Positions 17,363-25,528 of a DNA stretch of 64,000 nucleotides are shown piece after piece. Source of the stretch: Chitinophaga sancti (GTDB lineage: Bacteria; Bacteroidota; Bacteroidia; Chitinophagales; Chitinophagaceae); the NCBI RefSeq assembly GCF_034087045.1, contig NZ_CP139247.1:4490001-4554000 (forward strand), read 5' to 3'. How positions within the stretch are numbered: position 1 is the stretch's first letter; every line of letters starts with the position of its first letter. The translations under genes and the position numbers were made by a program. Under the pieces are notes generated by a model. The model made no database searches and was not told the origin of the DNA. It saw nothing but the letters and a program-made list of their open reading frames with translations.

Positions 17363-18109
17363 ATGAAAGTGAGTATTATAACTGTTGTGTATAACAACGA
17401 AAGGTATATTGATCAGGCCATAAAGTCTGTGCTGTCACAAGACTATCCAGATATCGAATACATCGTAAAAGATGGTGGCTCGAAAGATAATACAATGGAA
17501 GTGGTGAATAGGTATAAAGACCGGATTGCCAAAATTTCTTCTGAAAGAGATAAGGGTATTTATGATGCCATGAACAGGGGCATCGAAATGACTACCGGCG
17601 AGGTAGTTGGTATATTAAATTCCGACGATATTTATTACGATACTCATACCATCAGCAATATAATGCAGGTGTTCAAAGAGAATCCTGATGTGGATGCCGT
17701 GTATGGCAATATCGTTTACTTCAGGGAGAACGACTTTGATAAAGTGGTGCGTACCTGGAGGACCAGACAGTATGTTAAGAACTTTTTCGAAAGGGGAGAA
17801 GTACCACCACATCCGGGACTGTTTGTGCGCAAAGCGGTGTATGATAAAATAGGCACTTATTACCCCAATTTCAAAATATCATCTGACTACGAATTCATGC
17901 TCAGGGCTTTCCGTGTGAATAATTACAAGCCTTATTTTTTAGATAAGACAATTGTAAAAATGCGCATGGGTGGAGAAAGTACCCGGAGTATTAAAAACAT
18001 CATGCTGGGTAACCGCGAGATCATGCAGGCCTGGAAGATGAACAAGCTACCTGTACCAGCATTGCTATACGCATACAGGGTAGTGAAGAAACTGAAGCAG
18101 TTGGTATAA
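17363..18109 (+). CDS. Family 2 glycosyltransferase
   Basis: The 248-residue protein is a compact GT-A enzyme of the WcaA/GT2 type. It begins with VSIITVVYNNERYIDQAIKS, which forms the nucleotide-binding beta strand. It contains the Asp-rich metal site GILNSDD near residue 85 and the acceptor region ISSDYEFMLRAF near residue 170, whose Asp is the expected catalytic base region. No membrane segment is present, so it should work at the cytoplasmic face. The gene starts 1 nt after the GT4 gene and precedes gmd by 24 nt, the widest gap in this part of the operon. Donor and acceptor cannot be read from the sequence. Confidence 0.86.
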   Translation: MKVSIITVVYNNERYIDQAIKSVLSQDYPDIEYIVKDGGSKDNTMEVVNRYKDRIAKISSERDKGIYDAMNRGIEMTTGEVVGILNSDDIYYDTHTISNIMQVFKENPDVDAVYGNIVYFRENDFDKVVRTWRTRQYVKNFFERGEVPPHPGLFVRKAVYDKIGTYYPNFKISSDYEFMLRAFRVNNYKPYFLDKTIVKMRMGGESTRSIKNIMLGNREIMQAWKMNKLPVPALLYAYRVVKKLKQLV

Positions 18110-18133
18110 CAATTTTTAAAATCAATTTAGAAA

Positions 18134-19246
18134 ATGAAAGTAGCACTCATTACAGGGATTACCGGTCAGGATGGTGCATACCTGGCAGAATTGCTGTTAA
18201 GCAAGAATTACATTGTACATGGTATCAAAAGAAGAAGTTCTCTTTTGAATACTGACAGGATCGACCATCTCTACCAGGACCCTCATGAGCAAAACAGAAA
18301 TTTTATCCTGCATTATGGTGACCTCACAGATTCGACCAATCTGATCAGGATTATACAGGATGTACAACCTGATGAAATATATAACCTGGGCGCAATGTCT
18401 CATGTAAAAGTGAGCTTTGATACCCCTGAATATACTGCCAATGCAGATGGAATTGGTACCCTGAGGATCCTGGAAGCAGTAAGACTCCTGGGCCTGACTA
18501 AGAAAACAAAGATTTACCAGGCGTCTACTTCTGAGTTGTATGGTCTGGTGCAGGAGGTGCCACAGTCTGAACGTACACCGTTCTATCCACGTAGCCCTTA
18601 TGCTGTGGCTAAGATGTATGCCTTCTGGATCACGGTGAACTACAGGGAAGCATATGGTATGTATGCCTGCAATGGTATCCTGTTTAACCATGAAAGTCCG
18701 CTGAGAGGAGAGACCTTCGTGACCAGGAAAATTACCCGCAGCGTAGCCCGTATTTCTATGGGGCTTGCAGAAAAACTGTACCTGGGGAACCTGGATGCAA
18801 AACGCGACTGGGGTCATGCGAAAGATTATGTAGAAGCAATGTGGCGCTTATTGCAACAGGAGCAACCGGAAGATTTTGTAATCGCTACAGGTGTAACCAC
18901 CACTGTAAGAGACTTCGTAAAGAAAGCATTTGCAGTAGCAGGTATTGAAGTGGAATTCTCTGGTGAAGGCGTGAACGAAATCGGTGTGGTAAAAACGTTG
19001 CATAACAAGGATACCAACCTGGAAATCGGGCAGGAAATCATATGTGTAGATCCACGTTATTTCCGTCCTACAGAAGTAGAACTGCTGATCGGCGATCCTA
19101 CCAGGGCACAGACCAAACTGGGATGGACGCCAAAGTACGACCTGGATATGTTGGTAGAAGAAATGGTGGAAGCAGATATCAGCCTGTTTAAGAAAGAGAA
19201 GTTACTGAAAGAGCATGGTTTTGAGATCATGAATCAATACGAATAG
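18134..19246 (+). CDS. gmd: GDP-mannose 4,6-dehydratase
   Basis: The 370-residue protein matches Gmd throughout. It has the NADP-binding [15 protein letters not shown], the arginine-rich [16 protein letters not shown], the phrase GDLTDSTNL, and the catalytic STSELYG with YAVAK (YxxxK). It also has [18 protein letters not shown], near-diagnostic for GDP-mannose 4,6-dehydratases. It converts GDP-D-mannose to GDP-4-keto-6-deoxy-D-mannose, the branch point for GDP-L-fucose, GDP-D-rhamnose, GDP-colitose and perosamine. No typical fucose synthase or Rmd is obvious next to it. The SDR gene 10 nt downstream could do the reduction, but it looks more like a WbpV/Gne type enzyme. The product sugar is therefore open. 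Confidence 0.95.
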   Translation: MKVALITGITGQDGAYLAELLLSKNYIVHGIKRRSSLLNTDRIDHLYQDPHEQNRNFILHYGDLTDSTNLIRIIQDVQPDEIYNLGAMSHVKVSFDTPEYTANADGIGTLRILEAVRLLGLTKKTKIYQASTSELYGLVQEVPQSERTPFYPRSPYAVAKMYAFWITVNYREAYGMYACNGILFNHESPLRGETFVTRKITRSVARISMGLAEKLYLGNLDAKRDWGHAKDYVEAMWRLLQQEQPEDFVIATGVTTTVRDFVKKAFAVAGIEVEFSGEGVNEIGVVKTLHNKDTNLEIGQEIICVDPRYFRPTEVELLIGDPTRAQTKLGWTPKYDLDMLVEEMVEADISLFKKEKLLKEHGFEIMNQYE

Positions 19247-19256
19247 TACAATTTAT

Positions 19257-20150
19257 ATGATTTTATTAACCGGTGCCAGTGGATTTCTTGGAAAAATTAT
19301 CAGGGAAGAACTGGCCGATTCAGACCTTGTACATACACTGGGCAGAGGTGCGCAGCATGATATCGTCTGTGATCTTTCGAAAGAAGGATTCAGTACGCAA
19401 CATGCTTATTCACTGGTGGTACATTGTGCAGGAAAGGCACATTCAGTACCTAAAACGGAGGAAGAAAAGACAGCGTTTTTTCAGGTAAATTATGAGGGAA
19501 CTACACGGTTGTGTCAATCATTGAGTGCCAGCGGAAAACCGCCGGCACGCTTTGTTTTTATCAGTACGGTAGCGGTCTATGGGGTAGAGGAAGGAGCAGC
19601 GATCAGTGAAACGCATCCGTTAGCTGGCACTACGCCATATGCCCAAAGTAAAATTCAGGCAGAAGCGTTTCTGGCAGAGTGGTGCAAGGTGAATGGTGTG
19701 ACCCTGTCTATTGTGCGGTTACCGCTTATTGCAGGGCCAAATCCTCCCGGTAACCTGGGGGCGATGATCAATGGCATCAAAACAGGCCGATACCTGAGTA
19801 TAAAGGGTATAAAAGCCCGGAAAAGTGTGGTGATGGCGGCAGATGTGGCCGCCATTATTCCCCGTATGAGTGAGGTAGGTGGAATTTATAACCTCACTGA
19901 CAGCTATCATCCTACCTTTCCTGAAATAGAAGCATTGATTGCAGCACAGTCAGGAAAGGGACTCCCAATGGCGATCCCATTGTGGATGGCCAGAATGCTA
20001 GGTCGTATAGGTGACCTGGCCGGAAATAAAGCGCCGATCAATTCCCTGAAACTGCGTAAGATCATATCAACACTTACCTTTGACGACAGTAAAGCGCAAA
20101 AAGAGCTGGACTGGCGCCCCCGCAGGGTATTAGATGAATTCAAAATTTAA
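19257..20150 (+). CDS. NAD-dependent epimerase/reductase, WbpV/Gne-like extended SDR
   Basis: The 297-residue protein has the Rossmann motif GASGFLGKII at residues 7-16 and the catalytic Tyr-x3-Lys in YAQSKIQAE, with a preceding serine in FISTVAVYG. It matches the shorter SDR proteins usually paired with WbpL/WecA-type initiating transferases, including in UDP-QuiNAc or UDP-FucNAc pathways, where they reduce a 4-keto sugar on UDP. The next gene, 3 nt downstream, is such a transferase, which favours this reading. An alternative is that it reduces the Gmd product to GDP-rhamnose. Sequence alone does not settle the substrate. The C-terminal region (AQKELDWRPRRVLDEF) is typical of the fold. Confidence 0.75.
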   Translation: MILLTGASGFLGKIIREELADSDLVHTLGRGAQHDIVCDLSKEGFSTQHAYSLVVHCAGKAHSVPKTEEEKTAFFQVNYEGTTRLCQSLSASGKPPARFVFISTVAVYGVEEGAAISETHPLAGTTPYAQSKIQAEAFLAEWCKVNGVTLSIVRLPLIAGPNPPGNLGAMINGIKTGRYLSIKGIKARKSVVMAADVAAIIPRMSEVGGIYNLTDSYHPTFPEIEALIAAQSGKGLPMAIPLWMARMLGRIGDLAGNKAPINSLKLRKIISTLTFDDSKAQKELDWRPRRVLDEFKI

Positions 20151-20153
20151 CAG

Positions 20154-21095
20154 ATGAGTTATTTGGTATTAGCCATTTCATTGTTCATGCTGATCTTAAT
20201 ATATTTTAAGGTAGCGGACCATTTTAATATTATTGACAAGCCCAACGAGAGAAGTTCGCACAAAGAAGTTACCATTAGAGGGGGAGGCGTTATTTATTTA
20301 TTTGCGGGACTGGCATTGTTAATCAATGATTTTGCAACATACTGGCCCTTTGTAGCAGGGTTGATGACGATTGGTGTGATTAGTTTTCTGGACGATGTAT
20401 TTACGTTGAGTAACAGGATACGTATTATATTTCATATAGCTGCGGTAAGCCTGTTATTTTATTTTCTGTCGGTCTTTACGTTTCATCTTGTATGGGTGAT
20501 CTGCCTGTATGTGTTGGTGATAGGAATTATTAATGCCTATAATTTTATGGATGGCATTAACGGTATTACTGGTTTATATAGCCTGGTGGTATTGTTATTT
20601 TTGCAGTATGTAAATGTGTCACAGGTACATTTTGCAGGTGAGGATATGATCTGGTATCCGGCTATTGCCAGTGTGGTATTTCTTGTATTTAACTTCAGGA
20701 AGAAAGCGAAATGTTTTGCAGGAGATGTGGGAAGTGTGACGATCGCGTTCTGGATAGCAGGGTCGTTGCTACAACTCATCATTCAGACGGGGAACTATAC
20801 GTATATCCTCTTCCTGGCTATTTACGGGGTAGATACGATATTGACGATCATACACCGTTTGTACCTGAAACAGAATATTTTCAAAGCACATCGTTTACAT
20901 TTTTATCAGATACTGGCAAATGACAGGAAGATTCCTCATTTGTATGTAAGTACTTTGTATGCAATATTGCAGGCGATTGTATGTGTGATCGTAATATTCA
21001 ATGGAAGTATGCTGAGTTTTGCGGGAGTGATCATTCCACTTGTGATTCTGTATGTAGCATTAAAACCTAAATTAATGAAACCAGTAACAGTATGA
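20154..21095 (+). CDS. WbpL/WecA-like undecaprenyl-phosphate HexNAc-1-phosphate transferase
   Basis: The 313-residue integral membrane protein belongs to the MraY/WecA polyprenyl-phosphate transferase family, with around ten hydrophobic helices. Family motifs are visible in order. DKPNERSSHKE and the Gly-rich RGGGVIY stand near the N-terminus. The acidic pair is in SFLDD. NAYNFMDGING is the conserved N-x-x-N-x-x-DG motif, and FAGDVGS follows. A C-terminal HRLHFY basic loop lies in the nucleotide-recognition region. It should start the repeat unit by moving a HexNAc-1-phosphate from UDP-sugar to undecaprenyl phosphate. It is the only initiating transferase in the operon. WbpL-type is preferred over WecA because of the SDR partner upstream; the sugar is inferred. 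Confidence 0.86.
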   Translation: MSYLVLAISLFMLILIYFKVADHFNIIDKPNERSSHKEVTIRGGGVIYLFAGLALLINDFATYWPFVAGLMTIGVISFLDDVFTLSNRIRIIFHIAAVSLLFYFLSVFTFHLVWVICLYVLVIGIINAYNFMDGINGITGLYSLVVLLFLQYVNVSQVHFAGEDMIWYPAIASVVFLVFNFRKKAKCFAGDVGSVTIAFWIAGSLLQLIIQTGNYTYILFLAIYGVDTILTIIHRLYLKQNIFKAHRLHFYQILANDRKIPHLYVSTLYAILQAIVCVIVIFNGSMLSFAGVIIPLVILYVALKPKLMKPVTV

Positions 21096-21631
21096 GTGAA
21101 TACCAGTTATATGGAACAGGTGGGCATGCGCGGGTAGTGGCGGAACTGGCAACGATGAATGGATGGACGCTCTGTGCTGCATTTTCAGATAATGCTGAGG
21201 GAACATTCAATGGGGTTAAGATCACTCCTTATGAAGCGGGTACATTACCCCTGATCATAGCGATTGGTCATAACGCAACGAGTAAGGGAATATCGGAGCG
21301 TGTACATCCTATTGCAATTGCATTCGTGCATCCGGCAGCCGTATGTTCGCCTTCGCTGGTACCTGGTGCCGGCACGGTGATATTAGCAGGTGCGATAGTA
21401 CAGGCCAATGTAAAGATCGGTAAGCAATGTATATTGAATATAGGCAGTAAGGTAGATCATGATGCTGTAATCGGTGATTATGTGCATCTGGGGCCGGGCT
21501 GTTATATTGGTGGCGGCGCTACTATTGGCGAGGGGGCGCTGATTGGACCGGGAGCCGTAGTATTGCGCAATATGCATGTGCCGGCCTGGACCGAAGTACT
21601 TCCAAATACGATATTTGACAAGGCTCCGTGA
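21092..21631 (+). CDS. NeuD/PglD-like hexapeptide-repeat acyltransferase
   Basis: The 179-residue protein begins with a sugar-nucleotide-binding segment (YQLYGTGGHARVVAELA). It continues as hexapeptide repeats forming a left-handed beta-helix, including VILAGAIVQANVKIGKQCI, VDHDAVIGDYVHLGPGCYIGGGATIG and LIGPGAVVL. The His in KVDHDAVIG is the expected catalytic base. It is about 30 residues shorter than the LegH homologue at 4833. It overlaps the transferase gene by ATGA and closes the operon. It may acetylate an amino sugar built by the adjacent SDR branch, or modify the nonulosonate; neither is shown. The last three codons form part of the shared terminator hairpin. Confidence 0.8.
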   Translation: MSEYQLYGTGGHARVVAELATMNGWTLCAAFSDNAEGTFNGVKITPYEAGTLPLIIAIGHNATSKGISERVHPIAIAFVHPAAVCSPSLVPGAGTVILAGAIVQANVKIGKQCILNIGSKVDHDAVIGDYVHLGPGCYIGGGATIGEGALIGPGAVVLRNMHVPAWTEVLPNTIFDKAP

Positions 21632-21648
21632 GGAGCCTTGTCAAATAT
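21611..21648. terminator. Bidirectional terminator between convergent genes
   Basis: A perfect 17-bp inverted repeat with a 4-nt loop (arm ATATTTGACAAGGCTCC, loop GTGA). The left arm includes the last codons of the acyltransferase gene and the right arm ends one base before the stop codon of the convergent lipoprotein gene. It ends the long polysaccharide operon and probably also the minus-strand unit. Confidence 0.85.
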
Positions 21649-22611
21649 CTAGAAATTGACAAGCGTAGTATCGTTACTCCACCCTGGATTATTGAGTCCT
21701 ACATGCACTCCTTTACTTTCGCTGGGCAGGTCGGAGAAAAGGTTCCCTTTCAGCACTGTTTTTTTGCTCGATTGAATATTTACCTGTGTAACACCTTTTT
21801 CAGTGATCGTTCCGTAGCTGGCATCCAGCGATCTGATAATGACTGAAATGGTAGCCGGGTTAAGGGCCAATACATAAATTTCAATCGCCAGATTGGTAGT
21901 ACCATGAAGAGAATCGGGTATCGCTAAGTAATAAGGAGAATAAAAACCTGCACCCCCTGAAAAGCCGGAACTGGTACCGCTGTATAATAAGATATTGTTT
22001 GCTATGCCGGCACTGACGCCTTCCGGAGGTAATGGGTAGGTGGTAGGCTGGATAGAGATATTCTTTACACTGGCAGGAATAGCATCCTGTATCTGAACTT
22101 TCAGTTTGCCTACCACCCTGTCCAAGTTCACGGCAATAGCAACGGAATCAGAAACATCAATACCCGTTTTTTTATAGAAGACATCTCCACCCGGAAAATC
22201 AAAGTATACCAGTTCATCCTGAAGATGGAGAACGGGATCTCCACCAATGTAGACTTCATTTTTGGAACCTACGAGGGCTATCGTATAATGGCCGGCTGCC
22301 AGGGAATCCAGGATCAGGCCAAAACTACCGTCGGTTGCGGTTTGGTCAATGCGTTTGACCAGCGTATTGCTGTTGTTATACACGAGATAATAAAGATGCT
22401 GAATGTAATCAGCAAGTGAATCTGCCGCATCTTTTGCATTGGCAGATGATTTCTTCCTGTCATCAAAATCTTCGGATGTTTGTGTAAATCCGTCGATAGC
22501 GATCCGGACAGGAAACTTTTGGTCTTTGTTGGGTTGTGTAGTAGAGTTGTCTTTTTTGCAGGCGAACAATATGACTGAAATCATCGCACTACATAGGAGG
22601 ATGTTTTTCAT
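21649..22611 (-). CDS. Lipoprotein resembling FimB/Mfa2 fimbrial anchor proteins
   Basis: The 320-residue protein has a lipoprotein signal peptide with the lipobox region ILFACKK, giving a lipidated cysteine near residue 18 followed by the Lys-Lys pair common in Bacteroidota. The mature part alternates beta-strand-like stretches. One is an extended domain with LAAGHYTIALVGSKN, and another reads VNLDRVVGKLKVQIQDAIP. Both resemble the tandem transthyretin-like domains of FimB/Mfa2 minor fimbrilins, where Arg-x-Val-Gly-Lys-x-x-V is a recurrent phrase. It would then anchor a type V-like fimbria at the outer membrane. No major fimbrilin gene is next to it, so the link is weak. It is convergent with the polysaccharide operon and divergent from the T9SS cargo gene. 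Confidence 0.55.
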   Translation of the reverse strand: MKNILLCSAMISVILFACKKDNSTTQPNKDQKFPVRIAIDGFTQTSEDFDDRKKSSANAKDAADSLADYIQHLYYLVYNNSNTLVKRIDQTATDGSFGLILDSLAAGHYTIALVGSKNEVYIGGDPVLHLQDELVYFDFPGGDVFYKKTGIDVSDSVAIAVNLDRVVGKLKVQIQDAIPASVKNISIQPTTYPLPPEGVSAGIANNILLYSGTSSGFSGGAGFYSPYYLAIPDSLHGTTNLAIEIYVLALNPATISVIIRSLDASYGTITEKGVTQVNIQSSKKTVLKGNLFSDLPSESKGVHVGLNNPGWSNDTTLVNF

Positions 22612-22749
22612 TTTGGAGTATTTAAGATGATTGATGGATGAGGGATGCTACTCGATCGAGGAATAAAAATCCTAATAAATACTCATAGAAAAAAATGAAC
22701 TTTTCCAACAATTTATTGTTACATACTATTATTTATAGAATAAAAAATT

Positions 22750-22757
22750 TATATTTG
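22750..22757 (+). promoter_or_regulatory. Candidate Bacteroidota -7 element (TATATTTG)
   Basis: TATATTTG fits the TAnnTTTG consensus and stands about 65 nt before the start of the T9SS cargo gene, in an AT-rich divergent intergenic region. A well-spaced -33 TTTG is not evident, so confidence is limited. Confidence 0.4.
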
Positions 22758-22822
22758 ATGAAATTATAACTAGTTATTTTCTGTTTTCTATCCTATGAGT
22801 TAAGGTAAATATTTTGAGTCCT

Positions 22823-24397
22823 ATGAAAGCCTTACAACTGACTGGTAATGGAGCAATTGTCCATTATAGGTTGATATTCCTATGTTTGTTCATTATATCC
22901 GCAAGCCAAGTGAGCGCGCAAACCATATCATTAAAAAACCCTTCTTTAGAAGGCACAGCGGGATTAGAAAAAGCAGCACCTCCCGAATGGTCTATCGTTG
23001 AAGAAACTCCTGATATACAGCCAGGTGTGTATGGAATTACAATGTCCGCATCAGCTGGTAATACATATGTAGGTATGGTCGCAACTACTTACATTCAGGA
23101 GGGTATTACCCAATTATTATCACACCCGCTCGATTCGGGCAAGAGCTACTCGTTGTCATTTGATCTGGCATACGCAGCTAATTATTCGTGGGCTATTACG
23201 TATGGCGGTTTTGCCATTTATGGTGGCAATGAATTTGGCAAGCGGGAGGAATTGTTATGGATTTCGGACAATTTTACACATACTGACTGGAAGCAGTACC
23301 AGGCGGTATTTACGCCGTCCCAAGCTTATAACTATATCATATTCAGTGCGTATAAACAACCCGGCGATTCGATTAAAAATATTGCCGGGGTATTAGTAGA
23401 TAACTTCTCGTCTATCAGAGAAGTGATACAGCTGGCTTTGTCTTCAGAGAATTCATGTAATGGTGCGAATGGTGTGGCTGTGGCAAAGGTGATGAACGCT
23501 GATGACGATTATTCCTATTTATGGAGTACAGGCGATACGTCCAGTAAAGTAGTGGGCTTGAAAAATGGCGTGTATCAGGTAACAGTGAGGGGGTTACGTA
23601 AAAAGACCACTACTTATGGAAAGGTAAAAGTAAAGGCGTCAGAACTGTCGGGTACAGTGAACCTGACTCCACTGAGTTGCAATGGTGCTAAAAACGGAAT
23701 TATACATGTGGCGGCCAGAGGGGGCATATTGCCTTATGCCTATTACCTGAATGATGCTGAAACAGCAAGGGCGGATTCTATATTTGCCCAACTGTCTGCA
23801 GGGAAGTATGAGGTAAAGGTAATGGATGCGGGTGGCTGTACGGCAGTGATAGACAAGATCAATTTGCAGGAGCCCGAGGCCCTTGTTGTTACGAAATTGG
23901 ATGTTACGCCAGAGACCTGTGCCGGTGCGCAGGATAGTAGGTTGGTGATCGGGGCTAAAGGAGGGGTGGTTCCCTACAAATATAGCGTACCAGGCTATGC
24001 GAGGTTCCAATCCGACAGTGTCTTTACAAAATTGTCACCAGGTCATTATGTGTATTCCGTGGTAGACAAGCATCAGTGTGAGGTAACAGGTGACATTGAG
24101 ATCAATAAAGACGGTAGGGGATGTAGCGTGTTTGTACCCACAGCTTTCAGTCCGAATGGGGATGGAGTGAATGATGTGTTTAGGGCAGTGGTACATGATT
24201 ACATCACAAATTTTAGCATGGTGATATTCAACCGCTGGGGACAGCGGCTCTTTGAGAGCCGGAACCCGGATATTGGCTGGAATGGCACCTTTAAAGATAT
24301 TTACCTGGACCCTGGAGGATACCTGTATGTCGTGACTTACACAGATAGCAAAGGTCAGGACAGGAAGCACCAGGGTACGTTGGTACTGGTGCGTTGA
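22823..24397 (+). CDS. Secreted protein with SprB repeats and T9SS type B sorting domain
   Basis: The 524-residue protein has an N-terminal signal peptide ending in SASQVSAQ. Residues about 30-200 form a jelly-roll-like region (NPSLEGTAGLEK, YIQEGITQLLSHPL, VLVDNFSSIREV) that resembles carbohydrate-binding modules. Next come two to three SprB-type repeats, each with a Cys-x-Gly/Ala-x2-Asn/Asp-Gly pattern, such as LSCNGAKNGIIHVAARGG and ETCAGAQDSRLVIGAKGG. The C-terminus is the gliding-motility-associated domain: FVPTAFSPNGDGVNDVF, then VIFNRWGQRLFES, and GYLYVVTYTD. This domain directs export by the type IX secretion system and cell-surface retention (type B). The cargo function, perhaps adhesion or glycan binding, is inferred. 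ATG 22823 was chosen over TTG 22814. Confidence 0.85.
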   Translation: MKALQLTGNGAIVHYRLIFLCLFIISASQVSAQTISLKNPSLEGTAGLEKAAPPEWSIVEETPDIQPGVYGITMSASAGNTYVGMVATTYIQEGITQLLSHPLDSGKSYSLSFDLAYAANYSWAITYGGFAIYGGNEFGKREELLWISDNFTHTDWKQYQAVFTPSQAYNYIIFSAYKQPGDSIKNIAGVLVDNFSSIREVIQLALSSENSCNGANGVAVAKVMNADDDYSYLWSTGDTSSKVVGLKNGVYQVTVRGLRKKTTTYGKVKVKASELSGTVNLTPLSCNGAKNGIIHVAARGGILPYAYYLNDAETARADSIFAQLSAGKYEVKVMDAGGCTAVIDKINLQEPEALVVTKLDVTPETCAGAQDSRLVIGAKGGVVPYKYSVPGYARFQSDSVFTKLSPGHYVYSVVDKHQCEVTGDIEINKDGRGCSVFVPTAFSPNGDGVNDVFRAVVHDYITNFSMVIFNRWGQRLFESRNPDIGWNGTFKDIYLDPGGYLYVVTYTDSKGQDRKHQGTLVLVR

Positions 24398-24659
24398 CCT
24401 CTTTTTTCGTCTTAATGACTAAAATACAATTTGTATGTTATACTGCAATTTGGTTACTTCGCAGCATTAATATGGGGATAACCTTATAGTTTGCCAATAG
24501 CCCAAAATTTTACCAATATTTTATTGATACCTGTTATGCCTATGTTGGTTGCGAATGTTCGTATTAATATTCAATCCCTTTATTGAAGATACAGGTAAAA
24601 CAACCTGATTGAGCATATTCCACATCTTCATTCTCACTTCCTTCACATATCCTAACCCT

Positions 24660-24784
24660 ATCTGTATAAATTTTACTGGCAGTACACCGCGACTGCAGCC
24701 AATGATGCCGTAAATGGCAGCACGGTCAATGTGGTTGCGACAGACCTGGCAGACACTGAAACTGTAGTTGATTTCATAGTATAG
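24660..24784 (+). pseudogene. Possible 3' relic of a secreted-protein gene
   Basis: One plus-strand frame reads about 42 residues to a TAG at 24782. The end reads like the last strands of a bacterial Ig-like or cell-surface domain (TATAANDAVNGSTVNVVATD). There is no start codon, the frame is closed upstream by TAA, and a strong hairpin follows 20 nt after the stop. The simplest reading is a gene decayed to its 3' end with its terminator left in place. It may be chance. Confidence 0.22.
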
Positions 24785-24804
24785 GGTTAGTAAGTAAAAC
24801 AGGA

Positions 24805-24842
24805 ATGAAGCCCCCGGATGATTCTTCATCCTGGGGCTTCAT
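24805..24842. terminator. Hairpin terminator after the coding relic
   Basis: ATGAAGCCCC pairs with GGGGCTTCAT. After one mismatch an inner GGATGA/TCATCC stem follows, and the short loop is TTCT. The run TTTTG follows on the plus strand. No intact gene precedes it. Confidence 0.6.
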
Positions 24843-25309
24843 TTTGATGTTGTTCCCATACCCAATGCCTGCACATGTAAGCGCTGGAAGTAAACCCTGC
24901 TAACCGGGAAGAGCACGGTCTGCCTAAAGACCGGCATTTAGAATTAGGATGTGAAAGAAAAATAATACTTAAGTATAGCTAGACTTGTAGGTAATACAGA
25001 ATTGTTCAAACTGCACTTTATTTTATCAACGATCAGATAAACAGTGAGATAACGGGAAGATTTCTGCAGAAATCACGGTATGTATTTAGTTGTAGTCACC
25101 GGTATCCGGTGGGAATCGTATATATATCCTATGGTGTGTCTATAGATGCAGCAGGATAAGGAAATGGCGTGAAAATGATGCTGGATAAGGGACTCTGCAA
25201 TATCCCATTAAAGTGGGATGGAAATAAACGAATGGCAAAAATAATAAAAGAATAATTTCTCGTTAACCAAGGGTTAACAAAATCGTATCGAGTAATGCAT
25301 TAATATTGC

Positions 25310-25430
25310 ATAACAAACATTGCAAGGGTAGCCCCAGCTACTTGATCTGAAACAAAAGAATTCGGTAACTGGGGTTAACAAACAATGGATGAAAGACCGG
25401 CTTTCCATTCATGGTTGGCCGTTTTTTTTT
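25310..25430 (+). ncRNA. Candidate structured small RNA with intrinsic terminator
   Basis: Two hairpins precede a run of nine T residues (25422-25430), with no coding frame. The first has arms at 25330-25341 (AGCCCCAGCTAC) and 25365-25376 (GTAACTGGGGTT), with 11 of 12 positions paired including one G-U, and a 23-nt loop. The second, 25398-25421, pairs CGGCT with GGCCG, then CCA with TGG around a TTCA loop, directly before the T run. The 5' end is not defined; TAATATTG near 25300 could be a -7 element. I do not recognise a known RNA family. Confidence 0.4.
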
Positions 25431-25453
25431 GCCCTAAACTCTCCCGATCAAAA

Positions 25454-25477
25454 AGAGGCCCCCCAGAGGAGGGCCCT
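25454..25477 (-). terminator. Probable terminator of the minus-strand FemAB/GNAT-like gene
   Basis: On the minus strand AGGGCCC and GGGGCCT form a short bulged stem followed by CTTTTTG. It lies about 50 nt beyond the stop of the gene ending at 25529. Confidence 0.5.
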
Positions 25478-25528
25478 GCAATACACACTCAAAAGGTTTG
25501 GTCAAACCAGGTTTTCCAATGTAAATTC

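Larger units (their letters stand above)
24398..25528. other. Gene-free stretch of 1.1 kb
   Basis: No convincing gene is present. The stretch contains a short coding-like relic with a hairpin after it (24660-24842), a candidate small RNA ending in nine T residues (25310-25430), a 17-bp palindrome GTTAACCAAGGGTTAAC at 25262-25278, and a probable minus-strand terminator (25454-25477). The minus-strand frame at 24521-24829 was judged chance. Confidence 0.7.

Noticed and set aside
24521..24829. A 102-codon minus-strand frame in the gene-free stretch
   Set aside because: No recognisable domain, mixed composition, and it runs through a strong terminator hairpin at its 5' end. The plus-strand relic reading fits better, though weakly.
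25262..25278. GTTAACCAAGGGTTAAC palindrome as an operator or attachment site
   Set aside because: It has no neighbouring gene start to control and no second matching copy flanking a mobile segment; kept only as a note within the gene-free stretch.
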